Source: Hsuehochloa calcarea (taxonomy: Eukaryota; Streptophyta; Magnoliopsida; Poales; Poaceae). From it: a stretch of DNA of 64,000 nt. How positions within the stretch are numbered: the first letter of the stretch is position 1; the number at the start of each line of letters is the position of its first letter. Under the pieces are notes generated by a model that was not told the DNA's origin, searched no databases, and was given only the letters and a program-made list of their open reading frames with translations. Positions 34,329-47,198 of this stretch are shown piece after piece. The position numbers and the translations under genes are program-made. The stretch is taken from positions 25,210,177 through 25,274,176 of the forward strand of contig CM070596.1 of assembly GCA_036346395.1 (NCBI GenBank), written 5' to 3'.

Positions 34329-35119
34329 TGATGAAACTGTCACATTATGTTAGGAGGAGCAAATCCTATATTCGACCAGTCACATTCCTCCGCATGTTTC
34401 ATAACATATCCGAAAGCTACCTTTATTGATGAGGACATCAACCCTCCGGATAGCACCGCTACTACACGTCATGGTACAAGGAAGATTCTCACGTCACTTT
34501 TTGTCTAAGCCAAGCAAGAGTTCAAGTTGGACACATCCTGGAATCCAATTCGGCCTTCGAAGACAGCACGACTTCAAACATACATAAAATTTGCATACGG
34601 ACTCCATTTGAGGTGTACGAGTACTTGATGGAAAGCTTATCTCGTTTTCTTTCCAACAAATCTGGTACCCTAGGTTGTACTATTCATCAGGTTACAGTTT
34701 CTACATAAATAGTACCACCACCCCTTCCTTCTCTTTACATAGTGGCCGCCACCCTTAGGGTTTGGTGGGTTTTGATAGATTGAAGTTTAGCTTTGTTACT
34801 TTATACATTGTCCTCTTGTTTGACGAGTACAAAAGCGACATTATTTTTTGGAATCCTACTTATCAATACAAAACTATTTTTATTCGCAATTTCAGAATGC
34901 TTATTATCTTATTCTTGCTTGTTCTTCGATTGCATGCATGAATAGACCTTCGTGGTCAGGTCGATCGTGCTTCTAGCAAAGTTGATAACAATCACAGAGT
35001 TAGTTCAGCGATTGCGGGCATATTGATTGTTTATGATTGGTAGTCGAATCGTGAGAGTCATCTCCACCAAATCCAGTTGTCCTTCTCATCGAACGATTGG
35101 GACACCTATTGTCACATCA
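34329..35119 (+). repeat. 5' LTR R, 791 bp
   Basis: The ends TGATG and CATCA are a perfect 5-bp inverted repeat, and the right end abuts a primer-site-like GGTGGGATCAGAGC. It interrupts Q2, because the homology between Q1 and Q2 stops exactly here. No coding internal region follows; only about 270 bases of leader remain before Q3. Family not recognised with certainty; the style suggests Ty3/gypsy. Confidence 0.6.
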
Positions 35120-35392
35120 GGTGGGATCAGAGCTACAAGTTCTTCGATGAGAAATCAATACCCATAGTTGTAGATTCGTTCTTACATCCTAGAGTCCAGA
35201 AAACACCAAAAAAATTAGGGTTAGTTTATCTGTTCAAACCAATCTGTGCTTGCAATTTTTCTTTTCGGTAATTTGCGTAATTGAATCGTTGGTTGCATCG
35301 TCGTGTCAAGTTACTGATTCTTAGTTCTAGTTGGAGTCTAGTTGGTCGTTGTCTAGTTTGCATCTTGTGCTTTATTTCCTGCTGTAGGACAC
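35120..35392 (+). other. Primer site and leader of element R
   Basis: TGGGATCAGAGC at 35122-35133 resembles the initiator-Met primer motif with one change. The rest is non-coding leader, cut by LTR Q3 at 35393. Confidence 0.55.
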
Positions 35393-38300
35393 TGTCACAT
35401 CCCCAATTTAATAAAGAGGATTACTATGCATCTCATTAGCATGCATCATATTTTTAAGCATTTGAATTATACTTTGTACTAGGAAAATCCTATCCAAATG
35501 TTTCAATATGCACTTACAAGAATAAATCCTAAAGGAAACAATATAAAAAACTTTTGATCATGCTCTGGAAACAATTTATTCAATTACTATATTAATTATC
35601 ATGAATTAATATAATTTTCTGAATTTTTTGGAATCTAACCTGATCCACAGAAAATTCAAACTCGATTGTCAATGTATGCTTTTGGGAATTTGAAATATAC
35701 CAAATAATTGATGAACAATGGAATTTCCAAATTTTTATGGATACTAGGTTGCCCCAGGAACCCCTCTGATTAATTTCATATTTTTATGAATTTAATTGCT
35801 ATATTTTAGAGACTGGTCAATCTCGGAGGAATAAATTTAAAATCAGTCAAATGGAATACTATTCATCGGGTTCGAACCCAATAAACAGTTACCCGACCAA
35901 GCCACTTATCGAGCTGCTCCGGCCAAACCTCTCAGTGTTGACCTCCGATCCAGATCCAATCGCCGATCTCCTCAACGCGCTCGCTCGTTCCTTCGCTCTC
36001 TCTCTCGCCATCGGGTCCCACCTGTCGGACCCGCCTTCCTCCGCTTATCACTGGGCCAGACGCTGTTCGCCACGCGCCTCGCCACTGTTGCATGCCGTCA
36101 CCACCGTGACCGCACCGCCCAACCCGACCGGGCCCCGAGCTTCCTAGCTAACGCCGCCTCTCCGTCTCGGGCTGCCGCTTTAACTCGCCTCCTCGCTCTC
36201 GCTTCCCGCACTTCTCCTCGGCCGCCGAGGAGAGGGAAGCTAGCGTGAGCTCGTTCTTCAGTAAACCTATCGCCTTCGGTCTCCGAGCTTTCTCTTCCGA
36301 TGCTGGTTCCATTTTGACTAAGCCCAGCTTTGGTTTCGCTTGTAGCTTCCGGAACGCGACCGTGTCTTCCTCGGCTCCGGTTCACGCCAAGAGCTTGCAC
36401 CCGGGGACAACTCTATGCTATCTTCGCCTCCGGTGAGATACTTGCTAACTCCAGTGCGTCACATCATGTCTTTGAGCTAGAGTATGAGTTCCTCACCCAA
36501 TTTTGGCAAAGGCACGATGTGAGCTTGTGAATTCAAGGTTGGTCCATTTTGGCCGAAACCCAAACTCTTCGTCTCCCACTTTGATCCGGTAAGACACTCT
36601 TCAATCCTCTGCTGCTATAGCATACTCTTGGGATCTTTGAGCCATCCCGAAGCTTCATTGTCTTCCTTGTTGCTCAGGGTGTCTTCTCCTCATTGAACCG
36701 CACCACCGCCGAGGACCTCACCGTCGCCAAGCTAGCTCCGGCCATCCACTCTTCTCTCCAACACTCAGGTAGCTCCCCAGTAGTCCCTAGATGCCTGTGT
36801 ACCAGATTTGAACCGCCGCCGAGCGTTATCTAGTCGCTACACGTTTGCCGTGTTGTTGCCGCCGCTCCTCTCCGATGAGCCGCCCGCACAGGCCACCTCA
36901 AGGGTCGCCACCACCACCCATAGAAGCGCATTGCTATTAGGAACCCATCCCTACCCTTAGCCGGCTCCGCCGTGGCGCGTAGCGCCGGCGAGCCGCTGGG
37001 CAATCTCACGGGCGCGTTGTCGGACGCGTCCGACAACTGTAGCAAAGCCATTAAGGCGTTGATCCGGTCATTAAATGTCTAATGACTGCTTACTGTAGTA
37101 AATGCTGTTTGGAGTAAGTGATGAGTCTATTACATGTGGGCCCGTGCACAGAAAACGGAAAGGTTAAGCTGCGGCTGACGGGTGGGCCTGGCCACTTAAA
37201 CGCACGTTCACTGTGCTGTGAGCCGGCCGTGGACTTGTGGTCCACACACTATGCGATAGACCGTGTCACTGACAAGTAGGCCCATCTGTCAGCCGAGAAA
37301 AATTAAAACCCTGGGTAAATGAGAAACAATACTGTTTGCTGGTCCCACTGATCAGCGACTGCGGCTAAGTGTAGCTCGGTAATAAAAGTATAAATCCATT
37401 TAAGAAAACCAGAATGTATTTGTTTATAAACTAAAAAATATGATTAACTTCAAAAATGCATAACAAATTCATTTTTACCCCAAATAGTATGAAACCAGTG
37501 CTGGTAATTTTTAATTTTGATGAACTTTATTTTAAATAAGGTTGCACATTTATCTCAGTACCATAAAAAGATAGTTTTGAAAAATGAGCATTTAATTGTT
37601 TATCTTTACAATAGAAAATAGTTATAACTTTGAAAATTCATAACTTTTTCATAGAAACTCCTAATGAGATGAACCAAGTTGAAGTGGACTCAAAATAATA
37701 TGCCCAATTTATATATGAAATCAATTACCTCCCCACTGCTCTACAAATTTTGGTCAAAACTTTAAATTTGAAAAATGCAATTTTCGGGACATACAAACTT
37801 TAAATGACCATAACTTTCACCTACTAAATCCAAATAGAATAATTCTTGTACCTAAATTCATCTTAAAATATAAACTATCTACTGTAGACAAATCATGTAT
37901 TTTGGAGCAATTTGATTTTTATATTATTTCTCGATGTTTATCGATATTTCCGTTCTCTAGATACCGACGAAATCAACGTAGATTCTTACGCCACCGAGAG
38001 TGAATAAATACTCTTCTAGCAAGGCAAGCATCATTTGAACTTTCTTTTGCATCATATTGATCCCAGTTTTATTACACTAGTGTTTGAAATGTAATGATCT
38101 TGCCTGCATGCTATTTTCGGTATACTGTTATGTTATGAGTAGATTAGTTATATCCTATACTTGCTGGTTATCCCTGATATTTCCTATACACATATGCTTA
38201 GGATAGATGGTGTGATGATATGATCGTTGTGTGTTGTATGCTTAGCGTTGCGAGTCTAGATAACGTAGTAGATCAATTGACGGGACTAGCTTGTCAATTG

Positions 38301-38615
38301 TGGGAGACACATAGCAATTCTTATTATTTTATTAATTTTTGTCCAGATTGTTACTTCTGGTTATTGAGTTAAATTTTGGTTATGTTAAAAAGGTTTTTGG
38401 GTCCGGACAAGTGGTTGTAGTGTGGGTGCTGTTATGCACGAGACCCGGGTTTGTGGTTGTCTTGTCTGGACCATTAAGGAACGAGCCATGGAAGTTACAC
38501 TCCAAGTACCGAGCGTACTATCACATGCGGTATATGGGTACCGTACGGTTAAGTAAAGGGAAAGTTTTATTGGGTTGGACCGCAGGTGGTGTGAGGACAT
38601 AGTGTGAGGACCCCG
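35393..38615 (+). repeat. Plus-strand LTR Q3, interrupted by element I
   Basis: It starts TGTCACATCCCC, preceded by GACAC. The 37970-38100 segment matches the diagnostic Q1/Q2 segment (CTAGCAAGGCAAGCATCATT... then TTGATCCCAGTTTTATT). Reading frames in 35851-37051 are Pro/Ser/Arg-rich and overlap on both strands, with no domain. The LTR is cut at 38616 by element I, whose left flank CCCCG would be the duplication; the partner copy is outside the window. More than 3.2 kb, unusually long. Confidence 0.5.
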
Positions 38616-40405
38616 TGTTGGACCGTAAAGGCGACTAGAGGGGGGGGGGTGAATAGGAGCACACTCACTTTTTCACAAATTATGAACTCAATACAATTTC
38701 ACTCCAGTAGCTATTAGAAAGCTATGAAGATCAATATACCAAGACAAATGGAAGACTAGTATTGAATCCAATTAAAACCCCTAAGCAATGCTACAAAATC
38801 AACTAAGATTGCAAAGACTCACAACACGCGGTCTCGATCATTGGACCCAATCGGTCGGACCGATTGCTGGGTGGTCTGACCGACGTTGTGCTGGCGGTCG
38901 GACCGCTCCAAAATCGGTCCGACCGGTGATGACGGGCGGTCCGACCGCCGACTCTGAACCGACCGCAATAAGAAAATCACCGATGACGGTTGCAATTAGG
39001 TGAAACTTTTGATTCTCAACTCTAATCTTTATGAAACTTTGCACACACCTTCTATATGCTATTGAGGACCTATTCCAATCGAATATTATGATAATTCTTG
39101 GAACGATCTTGAGCAATTGCCAATTGATTAACAGAAGGTCTAAAACCGGGCAAGAACGAAAACTTGATCCTAAAGCTTGTTTGTGAGGGATTGATGATCA
39201 AGATGATACTAGATAGATTCACACATATCACAGCAAGCTAATTCACTTGAAAGAATCAATCATAAACTCGCGGATCAAAGAAAGCCCTAAAAACAAGAAA
39301 TTGAAAGCAAGAACGAAAAGAGACTTATCTCAAGCAAACCTTGCATAGATTGATTTCGTGATTGTTGTCGGATTACATCCACACCATCATGGATCGCTGG
39401 ACAATCAAAGATCACGAAATTCACCACAAACCATCAAGAGCCCTTGCCTCCACCTCAACTCCCCTAAAGACAATTAGGGTTTTGAAACATAAAAAGGCGA
39501 GAGAGAGAGGTGCAGCCACCATCTCCTCCTATTTATAGTGGAGGCCTAAAACTCTTAGGGTTTGACTCTCTTGGGCTCCCGTTAAGGCCCACTAACAAAC
39601 GGGTCACACACGCACGCTTCGCGAAGCGCCGTCTTTAACCTTTTGACCTAAACCGCTTCACCATGCGCCATGGATTCGCCAATAGGTCACCCTTGTCCAT
39701 CTTGTGTCACGCTTGAGTCGTTGACCTCACCCGCATCGCCGATCGCTCGACCTCAACTCTTCAAGTCTAGTCCCGATTCTCCTCGCCGCTGACCGTCGTT
39801 GACCACCAAGCAACCCGCACAACCACGCACAAGCAAACACGATTCGGAACAAGTTCTTCACAACTTGACCCATGTTAGTCAAAACATGCATCATGCAAAC
39901 CATATGCCATGGAACCCATGTACTTGACCTAACAAAACAAAGATCGCCACGGTTGACGGACGCTCAAGTTATTACCGGCCCGACCGCTCCAGTGAGCCGG
40001 TCGGATCGCCCCATGGCGGCCGGACCGCCTCCGTGAGCGGCCGGACCGCCCTTGGGACTTAGCCAAATTCATACTCCCAAATTTCAAACCTTCGAAATTA
40101 AAACGAATAGAACTTTACCGAGACTCCAAAATTATGAGACCAAGTGCATTGGGATCCTCACTTGCCTACAACACCTATTTTTGGCCCAACTTGTTTTGGC
40201 CACTTTGTCATCGCCGGTCCGATCGCTTACATGGCCGGTCCGACCGATTTGGGACCGGTCGGATCATTGCGTGCAAGGACCGGTCGGACCGCCTCGCCCG
40301 TAATACCTGTAGCTTTGTCGAAAACACGTGAAACTACAAACCGTAAACGCCATTGCCAATTGTCACATCATCCTAAGATCCGAACATATCCCCATGAAAT
40401 CCACA
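38616..40405 (-). repeat. 3' LTR of element I, 1790 bp
   Basis: On the plus strand it begins TGTTGGACCGTAAAGGCGAC and ends GAAATCCACA, then the complement of a polypurine tract. Palindromes such as CGGTCGGACCG cluster at about 38850-38950 and 39975-40050 and again at 40210-40290. A minus-strand TATA box (ATTTATA) lies at 39531. A run of about 10 G is at 38640. Confidence 0.85.
39531..39537 (-). promoter_or_regulatory. LTR TATA box (minus)
   Basis: ATTTATA is the complement of TATAAAT, in the context CTCCTATTTATAGTGGAGG, matching the box in the related LTRs. Confidence 0.6.
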
Positions 40406-40420
40406 ATCTCCCTTGATGAA
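40406..40420 (-). other. Polypurine tract of element I
   Basis: ATCTCCCTTGATGAA is the complement of TTCATCAAGGGAGAT, immediately before the LTR start in the minus direction. The same motif precedes the 3' LTRs of elements II and III. Confidence 0.8.
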
Positions 40421-42313
40421 CACATTGACAATTATCCGTAAAATGTAAGTAAGTGGTTTGAAAACGAAGTTTACTCGCAGCAGACAAAGGCACAACTTGG
40501 TCCATAAGCAAGAAAAAGCAATGAAAATGACCAAGCCGGCATCGTAATAGTATAGGCATGTGAGACAAGGCAAAGAAAGCATAAAAACTTTGATTTCCAT
40601 AAAAGGATCAAAATTCTCACATAAGGTCCATATGAAAGAACAATTGTTTAATTGACCTATGATCATTGTGAGTATAAAAGAATGCAATTCAAGTTCAGAA
40701 TATTCAATAAGACAATAAGAATGCAACTCAAGAACTCCCCTCACTATGATCCTTAATTTTCAAAACTTTCAAATTTTCGCCCCCTTTGTAAAACAAAATA
40801 TATATATCTTCAAATTTCTCCCTTTGTAAAATCTTCTCCTTAACAAAGAAATATCTTCTCATTAACACATCTTCTCCAAATAAAAATAGCAAAGAGATAT
40901 AACACATCTTCTCCTAAAGAAATATCTTCTCATTAATTAACACATCTTCTCCCCCTTTGACAATGGATTCATCAAGGAATCACGCCTTCCTCTCATCCAG
41001 AGATAACCAATAGATGATAAAGAAAGAAGCAGAAATAAAAGAAGCATAAACAGGAGTATGCATGAAGTGCAATGGAGTGGCTTCAATTTTTTTATTTTTC
41101 AATTTTGATTACAAGAAGCTTTGGAGATTACCCAAAAGAACACGATAGTATCTCTAATATTGCACAAACAAAGATATCAAGCCCGACAAATAGCTAGCAA
41201 GATCATGGTAAGACATATATATCAAAGCTAAGCACAAAGGCTCAAAAGTAAAGCAAGAGATTTGATCAATTTAAGCAACGCTCAAATTCAAAGAAGTTCA
41301 TCAACAGGATCCTAAAGTGAAATTGGCCATGTCAAAATGTCAAAGTGAGATCGAAAATCTAACAAAGACCACATTAAGAGTCAATCAAGTCCCGTATTGA
41401 ATCATTTTGCTCAATTTTTGTAAACGCCATTTGTCAATATTTTTCTCATTTGCATTGAATATTGAAGTTGACTAATGATCTAACTTAGTGACAAGATCCT
41501 GGACTAGGAGCCATCCACAAACTCATCCTAAGCTTCACCAAAAGTTGATTAAAGGTATATCTTAGTAAAGAAGATCCTGGACTAGGAGCCATTCACAAAC
41601 TCTTTCTAAGTTTCTACCGGGCGACAAATCTTGAGGTTCATGTCATTTCGACAAGGTCCCCATGAGATCGTCTCGTTCATCAAACTATCTCCAAGTTCAT
41701 GTCATTTGACAAGGCCTCGTAAGAATAGTTTGGCACAATTTAAGCATAAGACAATCTTGATTTTCATTTTTCACATGAGCAGTTTTAGAATCTCAAGAAC
41801 ACAAAAGCTCAAGTAATGGTCAATTTTAGATCAAAGAGCTAACAAAGCAATTCTGACAGGGCCAATGTCACAAGAGGAGCACTAATTGCGCAACTCGCTA
41901 AAACATCCACAAATTGCAATTTCTTAGTTTGAGTTGTTTAAAAGGTTCTAGCTCATATAGCAAAGACTTAGCTACACATGTAAAAGCATGATAATTCTAG
42001 CAAGTCAAAGAACTAGACATGACATTGAGCAAGAATTGAAATACAAAAGCTCTAAAGGGTAATAGGCAAAGCTTCATCAATTTTTTTAAAAATAAGCAGA
42101 AAACCTTATATTACAATGCATCTTTTTGGATTTTTCATACCATTTGTTGTAACCACTTGTTGAAGTTTTCATATGAATGCAATATGACACAATGAGATGC
42201 AATTAAAAAGCCTAAAAACCTAAAAAGTTCGAAAAGATCACTAAGTTCAGAAAAAAAAACAATAAAAGATCAAAAGAACAAGGAAAGATAAGAAAAAAAA
42301 ATCAAACTCCCGC
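40421..42313 (-). other. Non-coding 3' region of element I
   Basis: No coding frame. It contains a second polypurine-like motif at 40947-40964 (TTCTCCCCCTTTGACAAT), an imperfect duplication of CATCTTCTCC/AAGAAATATC words at 40850-40955, and two copies of GATCCTGGACTAGGAGCCAT (41495-41514 and 41573-41592). Small frames at 40368-40744 and 41631-41816 have no domain. Confidence 0.65.
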
Positions 42314-42937
42314 TCAAACCAACCCATAAGGACAAATTACGCCTAACTCGCTTCTTAAGGAGGAAAATCTGGTTTGATCTAAAGGCTTGGTAAGAATATC
42401 TGCCAATTGAGCTTCGGACTCTACGAAGTGCATCACAATATCACCTTTTTCAACATGATCTTTAAGGAAGTGAAAGCGAATGTCTATGTGTTTAGTCCTA
42501 GAATGTTGCACTGGGTTTTTAGCAATATTAATAGCGTATGTTATCACGTAAAAGAGGAACACTAGCAAAGTTTAACCCATAATCTTTCAAAGTGGACGTC
42601 ATCCGCAAAATCAAGCACAAAGAACTAGCAAAGCAGCCTACATACTCCGCCAAAGATGGATTGTGCAATGTAAGACCGCTTCCTAGAAGACCAAGATACA
42701 AGAGAAGTGCCTAGGAAGTGACAGTGCTCGAGGTACTCTTCCTATCTAACCGAAACCGCATAAAATCGAATCAAAACCTCTAATGGACAAAGTCAAGAGC
42801 AGAATACCAAATGCCATATAAGAGGGTAGAGTGTAAATACCGAATATGCGCTTAACGGCTTGGCGATGGGAAGTTCTGAGACGCTCAAATCTTGCACAAA
42901 GGCATACCGTGAAGTGAATGTCCGGCCTCGAGGTCAC
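42314..42937 (-). pseudogene. Element I RNase H
   Basis: The frame at 42568-42314 gives NIAKNPVQHSRTKHIDIRFH, HVEKGDIVMHFVES and QLADILTKPLD, the C-terminal signature of copia RNase H. The frame at 42937-42746 gives TSRPDIHFTVCLCARFE then HRQAVKRIFGI, the RT/RNase H boundary. About 180 bases between them are frame-shifted, and part of the RNase H core is degraded. Function lost as given, though small indels may be sequence errors. Confidence 0.8.
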
Positions 42938-42960
42938 AAATACGTAAGGAGCCGATCATG

Positions 42961-43295
42961 TCATGCAGACTGCTGATCCACGACTTCTCCTTCCTCATCC
43001 GATCCAAAACAAATGGTTGCCATGGGAGTGGAAATTGGCTTGCAATCACCCATGTTGAAGCGCTTTAGTAGATCTTTAGTGTACTTCGTCTCGATGGATG
43101 AATGTTCCTTCCTTGCATTGCTTGATTTGAAGTCCCAAAAGTAATTAAGCTCTCCCATCATACTCATCTCAAATTCCCGGACATAGTGTCGTAAAAGCCG
43201 AAACAAGAGCATTAGAGGAACCACCAAAGATAATATCATCCACATAAATTTGAGCAAGCAGGAAGTCATTGTCACGTCTAAGGATGAATAGAGTT
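42961..43295 (-). pseudogene. Element I reverse transcriptase, catalytic region
   Basis: Around 43220-43260 the minus strand reads AQIYVDDIIFGGSSNAL, with the catalytic YVDD. Downstream come EFEMSMMGELNYF, KYTKDLLKRF, PISTPMA and EEGEVVDQQ, all copia RT. One frameshift separates the YVDD part from the rest. The gene is cut at 43295 by the insertion of array II, with GAGTT (43291-43295) as the left target copy. Confidence 0.85.
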
Positions 43296-45171
43296 TGTAG
43301 GACCGTAAAGGCGACTGAGGGGGGGGGGGTGAATAGGCGCTTTCACAATTTTCTCGCCTAAGTCGAATTCAACACGAACTTTACTCCTTTAGCTATGAAA
43401 GCTAAGAAGATCAGTAAGAACACAGCGGACGCCTTGTGCTGAATTCGATAACCCCGCAACCACACGATACATAAGTGGAGACTTAATCTCAAAGGGTTGA
43501 TCTAGGCACAAGGCGGTCGGACCGGTCACCAAGGGCGGTCCGACCGACGCTCAACCAATGGCTCGACCGGCAACTAATCAAGGCGGTCGGACCGGTGGAT
43601 GCTGTTCGACCTAAGAAGATCAATGGTTCGAATATACGCGGTCGGATCGCCGTTATAAGACCGGTCGACCGGTTCACCCAAGATCAAAAATCCACCCGAA
43701 ATCCAAAACGAAATTTGATCCAACTTTTGATTCAACCAATGAAACTTGACCAAATTTTGAGCACACCTCCCTAATGATATTGGAGACCTATTTCTAGCGA
43801 CGATCCTTCAGATCCACTTCGCAGAAACAAACTCTCAAGGATTAAACAAAGAAGTGCACAAACCCTAGAAATATGAAAAACTTTGATTCAAGACTTGCTT
43901 GTGGGGGTTGATGGTCTAGATGATCCTAGGAGTACTCCCACACATCAAAGCAAAACACAAAGGGTCAAAAGACCAAGTTTAAACACTTGAATCAAGGAAG
44001 CATAAAAATCATTCAAATGAGAGAAGAACACAAAAGAGGAGACAAATGATCTCACAAGCAAGCATCACAAGATTGATTGATCCCACAAGATGCTTACAAA
44101 GCCACTCCAACAAGGAGGACAAGAGCTCACCCAATGAGCATACAATATCTCCCTCTCTTCCTCTCCAAACCCTAACCCTAGAAAAGGCAAGGGGGAAACC
44201 AAATGAATGCCTCTCATCGTTTTCCATCTCCCCCTTTCCTATTTATACTAGAGAGCTAGGGTTTCCTTTTTGGGGTCACTTACACATGGGATCCACACAC
44301 AAATAACTCTTGAAGCAATCGCCTGCTTCACCACGTGTAGGTTGATCAACGTTCTCATCGCCGCCAAGCCTCTCTTGTCCGAATCCCATCGGAACCTCCC
44401 AGAGACTCGCACCGATATCCGCACCGCCGATCCAACCACCAGATCGAACCACCCGCTCGATCCGCCTTGCCCATTCTCGCACTGCTGAGTCACACGACCA
44501 CCCGTATCCATGATCGCTCGACCTCGGCCTCCAAGCGTAGTCCCGATCCACTCACCGCTGACGCCGTTGACACGCAATCCACCGCACAAAGAATAGACAA
44601 ACAAATCGCTTCCGAAACAAGTTCTTCACAACTTGACCCACGCCGTTCCGCAATGCAATATACATCAATAAAGCATTGATAACTAAACATCAACCACATT
44701 GAAACCACATCAATGCAAACTTGGCTCACCTCCAGTCAAAGCCGGTCCGACCGCCCCACAAGGCCGGCCCGACCGATTCAGTCGGTCGGACCGCCCCACA
44801 ACGGCGGTCGACCGGTCAAAAGGACTTAGCTAAAATTTAGCTTGAAAATCCAAACCTTCGGAATTTTCAACTCAATAGAACTTTTGACCGAGCTCCAAAA
44901 TGATGCAACCACATCCGTGAGACTCCTCACCGCTTACACAACCTATTTTTGGATTAGCTCCAAAACCACTTAGGTCAGCCGTCCGACCGCCACCACCGCC
45001 GGTCCGATCAGTCCCACGGGCGGTCCGATCGCTTCAATAACGCCGATCGATCACCGTGTGGTCCGACAAAGATGAAGCAAAACCCAAAACGCGAGATTTT
45101 GCAAACCAACAACGCCATTGCCAATTGACTCATCATCCTGAGATCGTGCACATATCCTCACGATATCCACA
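43296..45171 (-). repeat. LTR IIa, 1876 bp
   Basis: It begins TGTAGGACCGTAAAGGCGAC and ends GATATCCACA on the plus strand, followed by the complement of a polypurine tract. GGTCGGACCG-type palindromes cluster at about 43510-43675, 44735-44820 and 44985-45065. A minus-strand TATA box is at 44241. It is nearly identical to LTR IIb; most differences are 1-5 base indels or substitutions at C/G-rich words. Confidence 0.9.
44241..44247 (-). promoter_or_regulatory. LTR IIa TATA box
   Basis: ATTTATA in the context CCCCTTTCCTATTTATACTAG, the complement of TATAAATAGGAAAGGGG. Identical context at 61181. Confidence 0.65.
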
Positions 45172-45186
45172 ATCTCCCTTGATGAA
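45172..45186 (-). other. Polypurine tract of element II (first copy)
   Basis: ATCTCCCTTGATGAA, complement of TTCATCAAGGGAGAT, touching the LTR. The second copy at 62117 has two more C in the run. Confidence 0.8.
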
Positions 45187-46640
45187 CACATTGGCAATTT
45201 TCAAGAAAATGTGGTTTTTCAAATGAAAAGTAAAATCGCTGCCAAGATAAAGGCACAACTTGGTCCATAAGCAAGAAAAAGCTTAGAAACCGACTAAGCC
45301 GGCTTCGTAATAGTATAGGCAAGTGAGATAAGGCAATGAAAGCACCAAAGGATTCAATTTCGTAAAGTAGCCAAAAATCTCACTTAGGTCCAAATGAAAG
45401 GCAATTTTTCTATTTGACCTTTGATCATTGTGAGTCTTCTTGAATTGCAATTCAAATCAGAAAAAGACAATAAAACCCAGAGACTCAACTCACTATGATC
45501 ACAAATTTTCAAAAGGTTCACAATTTTTTTTTTGTGTGTGTGTGTTCTTTTATGTATGAAACCTTCAGAAACCAAAAGTCCAAAGCAAAGATTTTCTTCA
45601 ATCCTTCTCCCCCTTTGACAATGAATTCATCAAGATGCATGGGACAAGAACGAGCATGAAGAAATGACTTTATTTGAAATTTAGCAAAAGGAGCCATGAC
45701 CATTATCTATGTAGACAGTACAAGACATATACCAAGCCATATAAGGAGAAGAAGCTATATTCAATCATGGCAAAACATGTATCGCAAAGCTAAGACCAAA
45801 ATAGCAAAGTTGATCCGAGATTAAAAGAATTAAAACCATGAAAGGTTGCTCAATATCATAGATTCACTCAAAGCAACCAAAAATGAGTCAAGCCATGTCT
45901 ATAAGTAAAAAGAGACTCAACACAAGAACTGAGGCATTTTGAGCAATAAGAGTATTCTTTGAAGCAAAACTCAAGCACTTAGCATTTTGAGCATTTCCTA
46001 AAAGGATTTTTCCTCTGTGCTAGATCTCAAGCCTTGCCGCGACCATCTCAAGCGATAAGTTTAAAAGAGTGGTCTAGGTCATCCAAAACTCCCCGAGTTC
46101 ATGCCTAGTGCGATGGCAAGCCGCCTCATGAGAAAGGATTGGTGAGATCGCTTTTTCAAGACAGAAAATCTCATTTTTCATTTGCTTGACTTAAGAAGAT
46201 AAAAAGCTCATTTTTCATCTCAAAATAAGTTCAAGACTCAATTCAACCTGTAAGACATGGCGAGAGTCATAAGAGGATCACTAGAGCAAAACTAGTCACA
46301 AGATCCAACAAGACATGATTTGATTCAAATTGCTCACAGATATAAAGCTAGCAAGGCAAAAGCTAAGCCACACACGAAGAGCCATAAAAGAAGTCTAGCA
46401 GACTATCACTTGATATGACAAGGTATAGAAGATGAAATCAAGTCATACAAGGATAATAATCAAAGCTCCACAGATTTTATTATGCAATGCAAAATATTTG
46501 AAATAAACATGCATTATGATACAATGAAAACAAAAAGAGCAAATTCCCTCAAAACATCCATGCCTCAGTACTGGGATTTGAGATAAAGGATCTGGGTGTC
46601 CAGTACTGAGATGGACGAAGCTTGGGAATAGCAAAAGAAG
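45187..46640 (-). other. Non-coding 3' region of element II
   Basis: There is no pol and no long frame between the gag end and the polypurine tract. A second polypurine-like motif lies at 45605-45622. A block at 46021-46150 matches, on the opposite strand, 55671-55806 of element III (shared words CTCATGAG.CGGCTTGCCAT, GCACTAGGCATGAACTCGGG and GATCTAGCACA when read on the minus strand). A TG-repeat of about 10 bases is at 45533-45544. Confidence 0.7.
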
Positions 46641-47198
46641 CAGCAGAAAAATGATTAGGCACAAAATCATAAGAATGCCCCCGAGCACCACCTGGACCTC
46701 TCCAAAACGATCTACCAAAAGACCGATACTCCCCCTGTCTAGGTGCTACCCGTGATCTATCCTCACGATATCCTAAACCAACTCTTCGCTCGACCCACCG
46801 TAAGAGTCAACAAAGTTCTCTACAAACCTAGGCCTATATGTGATATACGAATAGGTCGCCCTGCCTAGAGACTACAGCTAAAGAAGAGACTCCTCTAATG
46901 GATCTCAATGTGCTCATCCTCTCTTTCCTCTCAATTTTTGCTCTCCGGAAGCAAAACTCAACCGTGTGGCCCTCTTTCTTGCAGAAGGTGCAATGGTACT
47001 TGACCTTTGAGGGGTCCGCATCGTGAAATGTAAGCACCTTTCTTGCTAGAAAGAGATTGAGCAGAACCCATGACTTTAGGAACAACCTTGAAGTCAAAGA
47101 AGGTTCTTGCTCAACCAAACCACTTTTCACAACTCTAGCAATCTTTGGTGGAAGATTCTTGGAAAGCTCTAGGGACTTAAAGCCTAGGCCACTGTTTT
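46641..47198 (-). pseudogene. Element II gag C-terminus with second zinc knuckle (first copy)
   Basis: The frame at 47130-46834 reads VKYHCTFCKKEGHTVEFCF followed by RRAKIERKERMSTL. This is a CX2CX4HX4C-type zinc knuckle as found near the end of Sirevirus gag. The rest continues as a Ser/Arg-rich tail in another frame to about 46640. It is the continuation of the gag at 58149-60182, separated by element III. The same segment is complete and better framed at 63612-63980. Confidence 0.75.

Larger units (their letters stand above)
38616..43295 (-). mobile_element. Sirevirus-type copia element I, 3' half
   Basis: In minus direction: RT (43295-42961), RNase H (about 42937-42314), a non-coding 3' region (42313-40406), polypurine tract and 3' LTR (40405-38616). 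The 5' half (gag, protease, integrase, 5' LTR) lies beyond array II, outside the window. The LTR start and end match the solo LTR at 18115, so the same family is present as a full element. Confidence 0.8.

Noticed and set aside
35851..37051. Cluster of frames on both strands suggesting a GC-rich gene
   Set aside because: Frames overlap, none has a domain, and the region is part of LTR Q3.
44046..44729. Frames repeated almost exactly at 60986-61600
   Set aside because: The duplication reflects the two LTRs of element II, not a gene family.
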